Assembly: GCF_003576645.1 (NCBI RefSeq)
Contig: NC_044919.1
Coordinates: 17,355,955 to 17,419,954, forward strand
Length of the DNA stretch: 64,000 bases
Reading direction: 5' to 3'
Origin: Ipomoea triloba
Lineage: Eukaryota; Streptophyta; Magnoliopsida; Solanales; Convolvulaceae
Part shown: one piece after another, positions 11,881 through 22,239 of the stretch
Layout of the letters: each line of letters begins with the position of its first letter
Numbering within the stretch: position 1 is the stretch's first letter
Program-made: the position numbers and the translations under genes
Notes under the pieces: model-generated
What the model was told of the DNA's origin: nothing
Database searches by the model: none
What the model saw: the letters and a program-made list of their open reading frames with translations, nothing else

Positions 11881-12783
11881 TAAAAAAAAACGTTTAAATT
11901 CAGTTAAATACAAGGGCATTTAGGTTTTGTATTATGATTTTTAAAAATAAATATATATAGCGGGTCAACCCACTTTGTATTAAAAAAAAATGAAATGTCC
12001 TTATATTTAATGACATTTTAACGATTTTGTTGACGGATGACCAAAAGTGGTCATGCCAGAGTAATACTAGGATAAAAAAAGGAATGCGCGGAAAAAGAAA
12101 TACTAAAAGTGAACTGCCACCAATAAATCTAGGACAAAAAATAGAATTAAATGTGTTTTTATAATCAAAATATAAAAAGTGATCAAATTCTCCTTTCAAA
12201 GTTTTTGACATCCACATAATAAGAACGAATGAATCCAGCCTCAAATAACTTTTTCGTTTAAACTCATTCATTTTATATGTGTAAAATTTCCTTCAAGCAG
12301 ATGCGTCAATGATTGACAAAAAGGGGGCTTGATGATCATTGTGCTTAAGACAAAAGTTTATATATTTTTAGATAATTTATGTAGGTTAAGCATGACATAA
12401 TCAAATTAAAGTATTAAACTAATGGTTTATGGTTACGAGAGTGTTACCAGCAGGAAAGGTCATCAAATCTTGTCTCCATGCAGCCATGTCCACTAACCGT
12501 GCTTGTGCTTATCCATTTGATTCAAGAATTGCATTTGTAGAACTTGGTTCTTTTAGGTACCACTTTTGGTAATTTTGTAAAGTTGGACAACGAAAAAGGC
12601 TAGATTTCTATAATAGATTTGAGAGATGATTAAAGATGTGGATTTTGCTTTTATTATAAAAAACAAAGCCATGGAAATAATATTATTCTTTTTTAAAAGT
12701 TCTATTTAAAAAGAAAAAAAAAAAGAAAAGAAATGTAGACAATATATATAAAGCAACATGAATTAAAACCAATCATTATTTCG
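11881..12783. other. AT-rich intergenic stretch, no gene seen
   Basis: Poly-A/T runs and short open frames only. The 123-codon minus frame at 11900-12271 is AT-rich with no recognisable motif. Confidence 0.6.
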
Positions 12784-12897
12784 TGGGCTATTATTCACAT
12801 AGCTGTGTAGACCACGGTCCAAAAACGCATAAAATACATTATTGTAACTCATAACATTATTTAAACAAATTAAAGTACATTATTCTAGTTTTTTCTC
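12784..12897. mobile_element. Relic of an array-bearing TIR element
   Basis: It contains TAGACCACGGTCCA (12808-12821) followed by AAAAACG and ACATTATT-type repeats, matching the left end of the element at 43345-43690. The first palindrome of the terminus is degenerate and the right end is absent. A different MITE abuts at 12898. Confidence 0.5.
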
Positions 12898-13092
12898 AAA
12901 ATGGTCACTCGACTGTTGCTCATTCTCAGTTTTGCATTTCGACTTTCAATTGCACAAAATGTATGTGGTATCTTGCCAATTCAGTCCTCTGTCCAATATT
13001 TTGCTTACTCAGCGTTAAAATGGAGGGGCATTTTGGTCCGTTCACTTATTTGTGCCTAATACACTCAGTAGTACTCGAGGGACGACCATTTT
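12898..13092. mobile_element. Small MITE with AAAATGGTC inverted ends
   Basis: The left end reads AAAATGGTCACTCGAC and the reverse complement of the right end reads AAAATGGTCGTCCCTCGAG. It is about 195 bp and noncoding. I could not identify a clear target duplication, so the superfamily is open. Confidence 0.45.
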
Positions 13093-14011
13093 AGGCTTAA
13101 GAGTACTCGTTAGGTAACCAAAAGCCCTAAGAGACATTTTATCGAACACCTAGGCTTCACACCTTCCTACTATTCTGCATATGGAATTCCATGGGATCTA
13201 TGATTGCAAAAACTAGTCCTTAACTCTAATCAACAATCATGATTAGGTCAAAGCCTCAAACTCGTAAGAGATTGGCCAAATCAGCTTAGAATCAAACCAA
13301 ATCAACAATCAAAGACAAGAATAGATCTCTAACATAGAATGAAGCAATTTCCATAATTAGAAATGAGAATCCACACTAGGAAAGCATAACATCACACAAT
13401 TCAATCCCCTAGAGAGAATTAGCTACTCATATTCATGAATTCAAAATCACAAAAACCTAAATCAATCTAGAGAAATGTAAATTGCAATAGGAAATGAAAT
13501 CAAAACTAGATTAAGAGTAGAATTCACCTAGGAAACATGAATTACAATATTCAAATCAACCTTGATCTTCAATCCTTCAACAATTGAAACTCTAGATATT
13601 TCTCTCTCTAAAATGCTCTCCACTAAGAATTGTAAATCTAAAAATCTAAAAATGATCCAACCTCTGAAAATTTCTAACTAGCTCTCTTAAATAGTCTTTC
13701 AAAAATTGCCTTTTTTATTTTCCTTCCGCACACCTCTCGTCCACGCGTGGAATGCCGGCGTTGATAGGTACTGGATTTCATCCACACCGGCTCCACGCGT
13801 GGTGGTGTCCTCCGGTCCATCCCGGTACTTCTTCCTTGCTCCGATTGCTCGTGGGACCTGTAAAAACATTCTAAAAAATCAAAGAGATACTTTTGCACGA
13901 GACCTACGCATTAGAGCATAAAATGCCATAAGTTAGTCACAAAAGGACACTAATTACTATCAATTCACCCCGATATAGACCCTAATTCCTAGTTATCTTG
14001 GGTGCTTATCA
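13093..14011 (-). mobile_element. Partial gypsy (Athila-like) LTR
   Basis: On the minus strand it starts TGATAAGCACCCAAGATA at 14011, like the solo LTR at 34859 (TGATAAGCTCCCAAGATA). It shares with that copy a block containing TAAGAGACATTTTATCGAAC (about 13125-13147). It contains two CCACGCGTGG palindromes (about 13742 and 13794). The 3' part of the LTR is missing on the left, where the MITE at 12898-13092 begins. Confidence 0.7.
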
Positions 14012-14181
14012 GTGTGCTTGGTCCGTGTGCATTAAAATCACAAATTATACTATGGACCATGGTCCACAAAGCATCATGGACCATGGCCCAAAACAATGTC
14101 ATTTCTTTTAATGAAAAGAAACAGCACCTAGCATGTCCACGTCGTTATGCGAAAAGTAACTCTATTTGTGTAACATATTCA

Positions 14182-14706
14182 GTTCATTTTATATACACCA
14201 CAGTTTCCTTTCAACACAACTAAAGTTTCATTTCGATATAACTATAGTTTCATTCGACATTATACACTCAAATATATGAAATTGTTATTCAGTTTCATTT
14301 TATATACACTATAATTTCATTACAACACAATTACAATATCATTTCGTTATAACTACAGTTTTATTGGACAATATACACTCAAATATGTGAAATTGTTATT
14401 CATCAGTTTCATTTTATATACACTGCTGTTTCCTTTCAAGACAACTACAATTTCATTTCGATATAACTACAGTTTCATTCAACATTATACACTCAAATAT
14501 TTGAAACTATTATTCAGTTTCATTTTATATAAACTATAGTTTCATTTCAACACAACTACAGTATCATTTCAATATAACTACAGTTTCATTGGACAATATA
14601 CCCCCAAATATATAGAACTGTATGTTATTCAGTTTCATTTTATATTCGCTGTAGTTTCCTTTCAACAGAACTACAATTTCATTTCGATATAACTACAGTT
14701 ACATTT
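14182..14706. repeat. Minisatellite array of ~110-118-bp units inside element A
   Basis: Five units each begin GTTTCATTTTATAT and carry sub-repeats of the ACTACAGTTTCATTTC type. Units 1, 3 and 5 share TTTCCTTTCAA and CATTCRACATTATAC, while units 2 and 4 share AGTATCATTTC or AATATCATTTC and CATTGGACAATATAC. The array therefore has an alternating dimer structure of about 225 bp. The same unit, inverted, fills element B. Confidence 0.85.
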
Positions 14707-15221
14707 TATAATATAAAAACAAAGGAAAGGTACAAATAGGCCATTGAACTATTTGGGACATAGCAATTAAGCGATCGAACTTGAATAAGCTCCAAATTCA
14801 TCCATGAACTCGGGAAAAAAAAAAGTGCGATTAGCATTTTTAGTAGGTTAACAACAGGTTTGCACTGATTTAAATGCCATGCGTGTATATATATCCCTAT
14901 CAAATAAGCATTATCCAATTAACCGGCCAAAAAAAAGGAATAATATTAAAAACAACCATTTAATACACACCACTGATCATAGGCATTGAAAGGTCCAAAA
15001 TTGTCCACACGAACTCATATAAGAGGATGGACTCATTTATAATATAATAATAATTATTATTACTATTACTCTAATTATTATTATTATCTGTACACAAAAC
15101 GCAAGGTAATTACTAAGATGATGATGATGATGTTTTTTACGGTAATTACAAACATATATGTAGAATTGAATTTGGTTTGCTATATCCTGATATCATCTTA
15201 TATGTTACCAGATGTATGCAT

Positions 15222-15480
15222 CAGTGTTGCAAAAATGCTGCCTCAGCACTGATTAATCCCCGCCTAGGCGCTAGGCGCCGGTCGACCGTCTAGTGTATCA
15301 CCTTACTTGGTGGTATAGGCGGCTGGCCGGCTAGACAACCGTCTAGGCCGCCTAATCTCCACATAAGCCGCCTAAGCACCGCCTAGGCCGCTTAGGCGCT
15401 GACCGCCTAAGCCTCTTAGGCGCCGACTAGACCTCCTAGACACTGACTAGGCTGCCTAGTTGACCGATTAACTATTGTTC
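15222..15480. mobile_element. hAT-like 5' end with GCCTAGGCGC-rich sequence
   Basis: It starts CAGTGTTGCAAAAATGC, resembling hAT terminal repeats that begin CAGTGTTGCAAAA. It is followed by about 230 bp of degenerate GCCTAGGCGC / CCGCCTAAGC words, strikingly GC-rich against AT-rich surroundings. The matching right end is not visible, so this is probably a fragment. Confidence 0.45.
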
Positions 15481-15657
15481 TTTTTTTTAATGAGTTATTT
15501 CACTCAAAGCAACATCGTATTGAGCGAAATAATCCTAAATTGTACAAACTCAAAATATTTTTTTGGTTAGTATTTAATATTTTAGTATTAACTATTAAAG
15601 TATTATATAATTTATAACTATTAGTCTTTAAAAAATTAAAAATAATTAAACAAATTT

Positions 15658-15659
15658 AA

Positions 15660-15696
<37 letters not shown>

Positions 15697-15732
15697 TATA
15701 AAACATGGCATCCAAGAGGGTCAAATGCTTAT

Positions 15733-15769
<37 letters not shown>

Positions 15770-15770
15770 T
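15658..15770. repeat. (TAA)n microsatellites
   Basis: Two runs of TAA/ATA repeats (about 15658-15694 and 15731-15768) are separated and followed by copies of ACATGGCATCCAA, as if that small module was duplicated around the repeat. Confidence 0.9.
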
Positions 15771-16099
15771 ACACATGGCATCCAAATCAGCACAAACCTG
15801 TTGTTAACCTGCTAAAAATGCTAATTGTTCTTTTTTCCGAGTTCTTAGATGAATTTGGAGCTTATTCGAGTTCGATGGCTTAATTGTTATGCCTCAAATA
15901 TTTCAATAGCCTATTTGTACCTTTTCCCTGAAAACAAATATGAGGCAATATCATTTGAAATAAACTATAGTTTCATTTATGGGACTCCGTTAAAATGTGA
16001 CGGCAGCCGTTTCTTTACTTAAAGAAACGGTGCCGTTTTTGGATATGGTCCACATAGCTTTGTGGACCACGATCCACGATATAACTATTGCATTAAAAT

Positions 16100-16869
16100 G
16101 TTGCAAATTTGTAACAGAATTTCAAGCATTACAAATTTGCAAACCGTTGCAATGTCTATTGCAAAAGTTGCAACAGATATAAAAATTCCATTGCTAAAAA
16201 AAAAAATCAATGAAATTAAATTGCAAATATTTAGACAATTTCGTGATTTTTATAGAAGTGAAAGGAAGCAAATTTGTATTCACAACGACTAACTTTTTCT
16301 GCTAAGCTACCTACTGTAATCTGTAAAGCTAGTTGTTGCCACCAACTAAACAAATCTAAATTTCTGAAAATTGCATCACATCGTGCTGTGTCTAGCAGTT
16401 GGAAATAAAATGGCCTACTTAAAAGGACAGTGTGCCAACAACAATACATGATGGGCCTTTACGTGTTGTTCCCAAACTTCATCTGTTTTTTGTATTCCAA
16501 GAATCAATAATGAGCCCGGAATCATTCTCTTTTATGACTTATGAGACAACGTTGATTTGATTTCAGATCCTTAAAAGTAAACATTTTCTTTGGCACATTT
16601 TATGTTTTTTTTTTTTTTTTGTTATTTAAGGTGATGAGGTAGTTTCTTGATATATTTCAAGTTGATATGGAAGCAGTATTACTACTGCAAGTCTGCAACC
16701 TGCATTATATGAGTCTTGGGGTACTACAAGTTTGCCCCAAAAGTGATGATTTTTCATGCAATCTCACCACCCCCAAATTTTTTTAGGGATGCCATCACAT
16801 TCCTACCTATGTACCCTCCCTTTTATAATGTTCAAGCACTACCAATCTGAATAAATCTGGGTAAACCCA
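16100..16869. other. Intergenic, no gene seen
   Basis: AT-rich sequence with TTGCAAAT-type words and poly-T at about 16607-16620. Short frames only. Confidence 0.6.
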
Positions 16870-17062
16870 GTCAACATGGCTAATGATACAAATTTGTAAT
16901 CACAAGGTCACGAATTCGAATCTCAAATGATTTGAGTCAGTCAGCTAGGTGAATCTCAACCTCTTGGTTTGAGTCGGTATACTATAAACAACCTAGACTA
17001 ATTTACTTCCTTGTAATCATTTGCCAGCTAGGGCGCCACAAGGCAATATTTACCCAATGTAC
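16870..17062 (+). mobile_element. SINE (Au-like), degenerate
   Basis: A box-A-like TGGCTAATGATAC and box-B-like CACGAATTCGAATCTC are about 30 bp apart. The tail reads TTTGCCAGCTAGGGCGCCACAAGG. The tail and box spacing match the copies at 41372 and 46800. Derivation from a tRNA is inferred from the boxes. Confidence 0.65.
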
Positions 17063-17568
17063 ATCTTCATATAGTGGCTGCGAGTTTTCTTCGTCACCTA
17101 AAAATGTGATTAGATCTAAGCAGTACAGGTTTTGTTCAGAAAGTGTGGTTTTATGCTGTGCTTACAAGTTAGAATAACATACAAAATAAATTTCTAAAAC
17201 AACTACAACAATGAAATTCATGCTGTTGCATTCTTATGCAAAAATCACATAAATCACATAATCAAATGCATACAGAAATAACAAACAGCACCAAAGGTAA
17301 CAGACCTTGTGAAGAAAGATCTTGTATACAGATGCTGTTTTTTCAGTGCAGTGGAAAAGTGAAATCTGCAACAAGCTTATAGGCTTCAAAGTACATGTAG
17401 TCTATTCATGTCAGTGGAGAACAAGGTTGGTAGATGATCATTCTTTCTGTTTACACCAAATTACAAAAAAAAAAAAAAAAACCCACTCTACAACCAAAAG
17501 AGATACTCACAGTAGCGCCTCAAAAAGAAATCGACTCTGAAAAGTGTGGCAAATAAGAGTGGGAAGAT
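17063..17568. other. 3' flank of the GPI-protein gene
   Basis: Read on the minus strand this is the 3' UTR and downstream region. It contains a T18 run near 17464-17482. I see no second gene. Confidence 0.6.
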
Positions 17569-19611
17569 TCAACTTGTTCCAAATAGCATGAGAAGTGTCA
17601 TAAGTAGAAGTGCTCGAGAGATCAGATGAAGCTTTAAGACTAGTGCGGCAGAACTAGTATCAGGTGTATAGCTTCCCTCGGGTGTGCTTGTTGTCAAAAT
17701 AACAACCATCCAGTCATCTTCCGAACCAATTCCAATACCAGTAAACTTGGTATCATTGAGGTAGCTCGAGTACTGAGACAACGTGTAGTTGGAGAGAACA
17801 AGGCCAGCATCAAGATGAGGAACACAAGCAGGCAATATGGCTCCATCCCGTGTGGTGGTGACATTCAAGTCACACTTGTCAAGAAATTTAGGGTAGTCTG
17901 TAAACCTAGGCTCGGTGCCTGGAACAGTGTTAGAACCTGTGGAATTCGTACATGGTTGACCTTTAAACTGATCCGCCATTTTCTCAGCAAGGCATTTTGC
18001 TTTCTCGTTCCCAGTTAGACGTGTCAAGTTTAGCGTTGCCCTATAACTGTTGATTCCTCGGAAAAGGTTGTCTTCCTCATCTGAATGAAGCAGCAAAGAC
18101 CAAACTTTTATCGCCAGAATAGAATCGAATTGAAACATTAAAGACAGTCAAGAAACAGATTTCTAAGACTCCTCTTGTTCCTCCCTGCAACTTATTCTAA
18201 AAACCTGTGGCAAACCTTACCACCAAATAGGAGTGCAAGAGGCAGCCCAAATGAACAGCTCAACTGATCACAACGGTGAAATTTGTCAGAAGAGACCAAA
18301 GATTGAGTCTCACCAATGTCAGTATGAGAGCAACCTCTCAAACCTCTCAACACATGTTTAGCCTCTGTTGGTCAATTGAGTCACCATGATTAACCTCTCC
18401 ACAAACTGTGGGGCCGGGGTACTAAATATCCCTTTTGCAATGAGAGGGCTCCTTGTGCAGAGTGAGCACAAGTTTAGCCTCTGTTGGTCAATTGAATCAC
18501 CATGATTAACCCTCCACAAACTGTCGGGCCGAGGTATTAAATGTCCCTAAGCTATAATTGACATTGCAAATTTCATCTTTTCAATAAGAAATAAGAAGTC
18601 GTGCTCACTTTTCATCCCTAAATTATACTAACGTTGCAAATTTCATCAATAATGTTTTGTTTTCGTCCCAAAGTTATACTAAGGTTGCAAATTTCATCCC
18701 TAATATTATGTTTTCGACCCTAAGTTATACTAAGGTTGCAAATTTCATCCCTAATGTTTTGTTAGTAAAGTGACGGAAATTTGCAACGTCAACTTAAGGA
18801 CAAAGTGAGTATGACCAATACTTAGGAATGAATTCTACAATTATCCTATAATTTAAGAACAAAAATTACCCTATAACTTAAAGAAAGAAAGGTGCCATTT
18901 TCTCCTGTTCTAAAGATTTGTGGCTATTTCTTTAAAATTTAAAAAAAAAAAAAAATCAGCACAACTTTTCAAGTAGAATATCTGGATTCAGATTTAGAGA
19001 TCTAACAAAGTCGGAAGAACTGCCAACAGTTTCAGGAAACTTTAACTAAGATTTTCAAGGAAGGAGTAAATCAAACCTTATCTTGTATAATAATTAAGTG
19101 TAACTTAGCAAAATGGAATGAGATCCAGCAGGATTTTAAACTTACCAATTGAGATCAGACATTTATATCAAATCCTAAATAAATAAAACACCTCCATTTG
19201 TCAATCTGATGAAGATTCAAATGAAGAATTGAAATAGAGTGTTTAGCAGATTAAGCCCAGCACAAACAAAGACTTTAACTTGCAGATAATCACTTATATA
19301 GATGTATAATCTAAACACTTTTCAGCTTCAACTGAGAGCAACAATATAATACACATCCATCCAGATCTTCAAATCCCAGTAGAAATCTATCAATCACCAA
19401 ACTCAAACTCAAAATCCCCATTGCTCATTTGCTCCAAGGGGCAGAAAAGGAAATAGATAAAGCAGCATTATACTAAATACAGCATTTTTTGGGAAGCAAA
19501 ATCAACAAGGAGAGATGAAGTCAGTAACTCACCATCGCATCTGACATTGATGAAGAGAATGGATTGGAAAATGAGAGAGATGAGGAGGAGGCGACGTAGA
19601 GACGACGTCAT
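17569..19611 (-). CDS. GPI-anchored protein of the At5g19230/At5g19250 family, two exons
   Basis: Exon 1 is 19611-19533 and exon 2 is 18080-17569, read on the minus strand. The intron starts GTGAGT (right after 19533) and ends CAG (at 18081). Phases agree and give 196 residues. Exon 1 encodes a signal peptide with a long hydrophobic stretch (LLLISLIFQSILFI) ending near Cys-25. Exon 2 carries the conserved mature domain: INSYRATLNLTRL, four cysteines (in AKCLAE, GQPCTN, LDKCDL, LPACVP), GIGIGSEDDW and VILTTSTPEGSYT. There are several Asn-X-Ser/Thr sites. A Ser/Ala-rich candidate anchor site (DTSSAA) precedes a hydrophobic C-terminal tail, as in GPI-anchored proteins. The protein should sit on the outer face of the plasma membrane. 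Its function is unknown; the N-terminal pattern faintly recalls CAP/PR-1 proteins. The start was chosen because it alone supplies a signal peptide. Confidence 0.93.
18356..18780. repeat. Repeats inside the GPI-gene intron
   Basis: Two copies of a ~115-bp block (TTTAGCCTCTGTTGGTCAAT at about 18357 and 18473) are followed by 3-4 tandem copies of a ~57-bp unit containing ACTAAGGTTGCAAATTTCAT (about 18615-18770). The first block resembles the sequence at 42895-42965, so it is dispersed. It is removed by splicing and does not interrupt the coding exons. Confidence 0.75.
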
Positions 19612-19676
19612 TGCTAAAATTCTTGGTTTTTTCAAAGCTGAAGGGGAAAGGGGGAGAGGGGAGAGGGGAGAGAGTA

Positions 19677-19684
19677 GTTTTATA
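19677..19684 (-). promoter_or_regulatory. TATA box of the GPI-protein gene
   Basis: TATAAAAC on the minus strand lies 66 bp upstream of the ATG at 19611. It is followed by a CT-rich patch (about 19640-19674) typical of plant core promoters. Confidence 0.7.
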
Positions 19685-19897
19685 CAGGGATTCGAGACTC
19701 GAGAGGTAAGAAGTATGACTCACCACCTTGCGACGTATCAACTAGAACTTGCGATATTATAGTTAAGTTTACGCAACCGAGTTTTCGAATTTGTTTTTAG
19801 GAATAAGGTCGAGCCCTGCCACACTAAATTGTAATTAAGCCATCAAACAACTCAAAAAAAAATGTAATTGAATCTCTAAATCTCTAAATAATACATA

Positions 19898-20179
19898 CTC
19901 CCGCAGTCCCATTTTACCTGTCCTATTTACTATTCATTGGTCAAACCAACTCTTTCTCCTTTACTTATTTTCTTTAGTAATTTTTTACTTATTTTCTTTA
20001 GTAATTTTTTATTATTTTTAAATTTAATTTTTTGTTTTTAATAGTACTTTTAATGTAGTTTCTGAATATATAAATTTTAAATATTAATGTTAAACTTAAT
20101 ATTATGAAAAATTAGATTAAAAATTATTTCAGTCAAGCCTCGTTAAACGAATCAGACAACCATTTTGGGACGGAGGTAG
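19898..20179. mobile_element. Stowaway-type MITE
   Basis: A 282-bp element with ends CTCCCGCAGTCCC (left) and, inverted, CTACCTCCGTCCC (right), flanked by TA (19896-19897 and 20180-20181). These are hallmarks of Stowaway (Tc1/mariner-related) MITEs. It lies about 290 bp upstream of the GPI-gene start codon. Confidence 0.85.
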
Positions 20180-20325
20180 TATTTGTTTTCAAGCTCAATT
20201 TGGGATTTTGATTACACTCTGCACAAGAGAAAGAGCCTCTATGCCATACAAGTCAATTAGCCTTAAAAAGACTCTTGTATTTATAGTGCGACAAATCTTC
20301 ATTCCCAACCAATGTGGGACAAAGC

Positions 20326-20625
20326 TACATAAGCTTTTCCTCACTTCAAATTTTATCTCAAATGGGTCTACTTTGAGAACCAATTTGCTACATAAGCTTT
20401 TCCTCACTTCAAATTTCATCTCAAACGGGTTTACTTTGAGAACCAATTTGCTACATAAGTTTTTCCTCACTTCAAATTTCATCTACCAATTTGCTACATA
20501 AGCTTTTCCTCACTTCAAATTTAGAACCAATTTCTCATTCACGGTTCTCAGGGTCTTTCTCCTACTTTTCCTCACTTCAAATTTCATCTCAAATGGATCT
20601 ACTTTGAGAACCAATTTCTCATTCA
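20326..20625 (-). repeat. Tandem ~64-bp repeats derived from a SINE tail
   Basis: Units start at 20326, 20390, 20453 and 20496 with ACATAAGYTTTTCCTCACTT and contain CTACTTTGAGAACCAATTTGC. The third is shortened to 43 bp. Two further partial units overlap the 3' portion of the SINE at 20565-20799. Open frames across the array only reflect the repeat. Confidence 0.8.
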
Positions 20626-20799
20626 CGGTTCTCAGGGTCTTTCTCTCCGTCCGTTTAACGGTCCGGGGTCCATCCACGTTCGCTCCGAGAGGCACAGAAG
20701 CTGGCCCAGGGGGAATCGTCACTTGTGGGAATTGAACCCGAGTTCTCCCGAAATTCCTCCCCACAAAGACAGCTTACTTGCCACTTGAGCTACCCATTA
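20565..20799 (-). mobile_element. tRNA-derived SINE
   Basis: On the minus strand a box A TAGCTCAAGTGGC (20792-20780) and a box B GGGTTCAATTCC (about 20739-20728) are about 40 bp apart, the normal spacing of an internal pol III promoter. A SINE body follows. There is no intron-like tRNA fold or CCA end, so it is not a tRNA gene. Confidence 0.7.
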
Positions 20800-21295
20800 T
20801 CCATTTTGAGCGTACAATATATGGATCTCTTCGTCTAACTCCGAAAAACCTGAATCCACATTGACCCGACCCAAATCGGATGTGGACACCACTTTAAATT
20901 GTACCACAAAATGACCACTTAAAATGCCATTTTAGTTTTATTTTCCAACACAAAATACTTTCGCCAAAACTCATTACCATTACCAAGTATTTGATTTCGA
21001 TTCCCATGTGCGAACCAAACACACCCTTAATTTAAATTTTAAGTATGAAATATATATTAACAAGGGGCCTATTTTTATTGTCACGTCTCAAGCCTATAAA
21101 ATGATAGGACCGGACCTGTCTAAGCCCCACCATCGGTGTTCAAATCTATAACAATCCAATTAGAATGGTAATCGAAATGCATCACACTACATGGTAATTT
21201 GCAACTTCGTTTTCAAATTGAAAGCAAACAAAAACAACAAATGCTCGTAAATTTATTTCTATGTTTGTAATTCAATGCAACAAAATTACAATTGG
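20800..21295. other. Intergenic, no gene seen
   Basis: AT-rich unique sequence with no recognised repeat or frame. Confidence 0.55.
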
Positions 21296-21380
21296 GTCAA
21301 TGACCTTGTGGTCTCGTGGCACCCAGTTGCACCCCCATGTGGTAGGGGGTAAGTTCGAGCCTCAATGGAGGCGCAATTAC
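21296..21380 (+). mobile_element. SINE head interrupted by element B
   Basis: A box-A-like TGGTCTCGTGGCACC and box-B-like GTAAGTTCGAGCCTC lie about 35 bp apart. Element B begins at 21381, immediately after its target duplication. Confidence 0.55.
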
Positions 21381-21947
21381 CAGTCGTTATATCGTGGATC
21401 ACGGTCCACAATGTAATTGACACTACAGTTCATCTCAAAAGATACTGACTTACATTTGTTTTGATATTATCGAATGTAACTGTAGTGTATATGAACTGAT
21501 ACTGAATAACAGTTTCACATTTGTGTTTTGATATTATCGAATGAAACTGTAGTTATATCGAAATGTAACTGTAGTTGTGTTGAAATGTAACTGTAGTGTA
21601 TATGAACTGATACTGAATAACAGTTTCACATTTGTGTTTTGATATTATCGAATGAAACTGTAGTTATATCGAAATGTAACTGTAGTTGTGTTGAAATATA
21701 ACTGTAGTGTATATGAACTGATACTGAATAATAGTTTCACATTTGTGTTTTTATATTATCAAATGAAACTGCAGTTATATCGAAATGTAACTGTAGTTGT
21801 GTTGAAATGTAACTGCAATTGTGTTGAAATGTTACTGCAGTGTATATGAACTGAAAGTGAATGGTGCGGAACGGAGACCGATTCATCTGTCTGTTTTCAT
21901 TAATCAAAATGACGTCGTTTTGATGCGCGGTCCACGATATAATTTGC
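21381..21947. mobile_element. Array-bearing TIR element B (Mutator-like, non-autonomous)
   Basis: A 567-bp element flanked by a perfect 10-bp direct repeat GCGCAATTAC (21371-21380 and 21948-21957). The left end has TTATATCGTGGATCACGG (palindrome TGGATCACGGTCCA at 21395-21408). The inverted right end reads TTATATCGTGGACCGCG. The interior is a minisatellite of the same unit as element A in opposite orientation. It is noncoding. Confidence 0.8.
21470..21850. repeat. Minisatellite array (~111-bp units) inside element B
   Basis: Three full units and a partial one carry TGTAGTGTATATGAACTGAT, AACAGTTTCACATTTGTG and ATGAAACTGTAGTTATATCG. The reverse complement aligns with the units of the 14182-14706 array. 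Confidence 0.85.
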
Positions 21948-22239
21948 GCGCAATTACAATCATTACCATAATCGATTCAATTCACTTTTTTCTTTTTAAA
22001 GAGAGTCTAATTTAATCTTCAATTTCAAATGACTTTCTAATTTGTCATACCTTTAATTAGAAAAGTATACATATATTAATAGTCAATGTGTAACAGATGA
22101 GATGGTAAGGTTTTGGAGAGCGGAAATTGAAAGGAAAAATACTGTAAATTGTATTCAACAACCACAGGAGTCTGGAATAGCTTACATTTAAACAATGAAG
22201 ACAGGTAAAAATGTAAAACACGCAATTGTGTAACAAACT

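Larger units (their letters stand above)
14724..15930. mobile_element. TIR element with ~160-bp inverted repeats nested in element A
   Basis: The left 14724-14886 and right 15773-15930 segments are inverted copies sharing GGTACAAATAGG, AATAAGCTCCAAATTCATC and GGTTAACAACAGGTTTG. An 8-bp direct repeat AAAACAAA flanks the element (14716-14723 and 15931-15938), extendable to 9 bp with one mismatch. This suits a hAT- or Mutator-type non-autonomous element. The interior contains a hAT-like fragment and TAA microsatellites. No transposase frame is present. Confidence 0.75.
14039..16089. mobile_element. Array-bearing TIR element A (Mutator-like, non-autonomous)
   Basis: It is flanked by a perfect 10-bp direct repeat GCATTAAAAT (14029-14038 and 16090-16099). 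Left end: TGGACCATGGTCCA (14053-14066) and a near copy 24 bp on (14077-14090). Right end, inverted: TGGACCACGATCCA (16063-16076) and a near copy 24 bp inward (16040-16052). The interior holds a minisatellite array (14182-14706) and a nested element (14724-15930). Without the nested element it is about 0.84 kb. It has no coding capacity. A 9-11-bp duplication fits the Mutator superfamily; the assignment is inference. Confidence 0.8.

Noticed and set aside
20728..20792. tRNA gene on the minus strand
   Set aside because: Boxes A and B are present, but no acceptor stem or cloverleaf can be formed; it fits a SINE.
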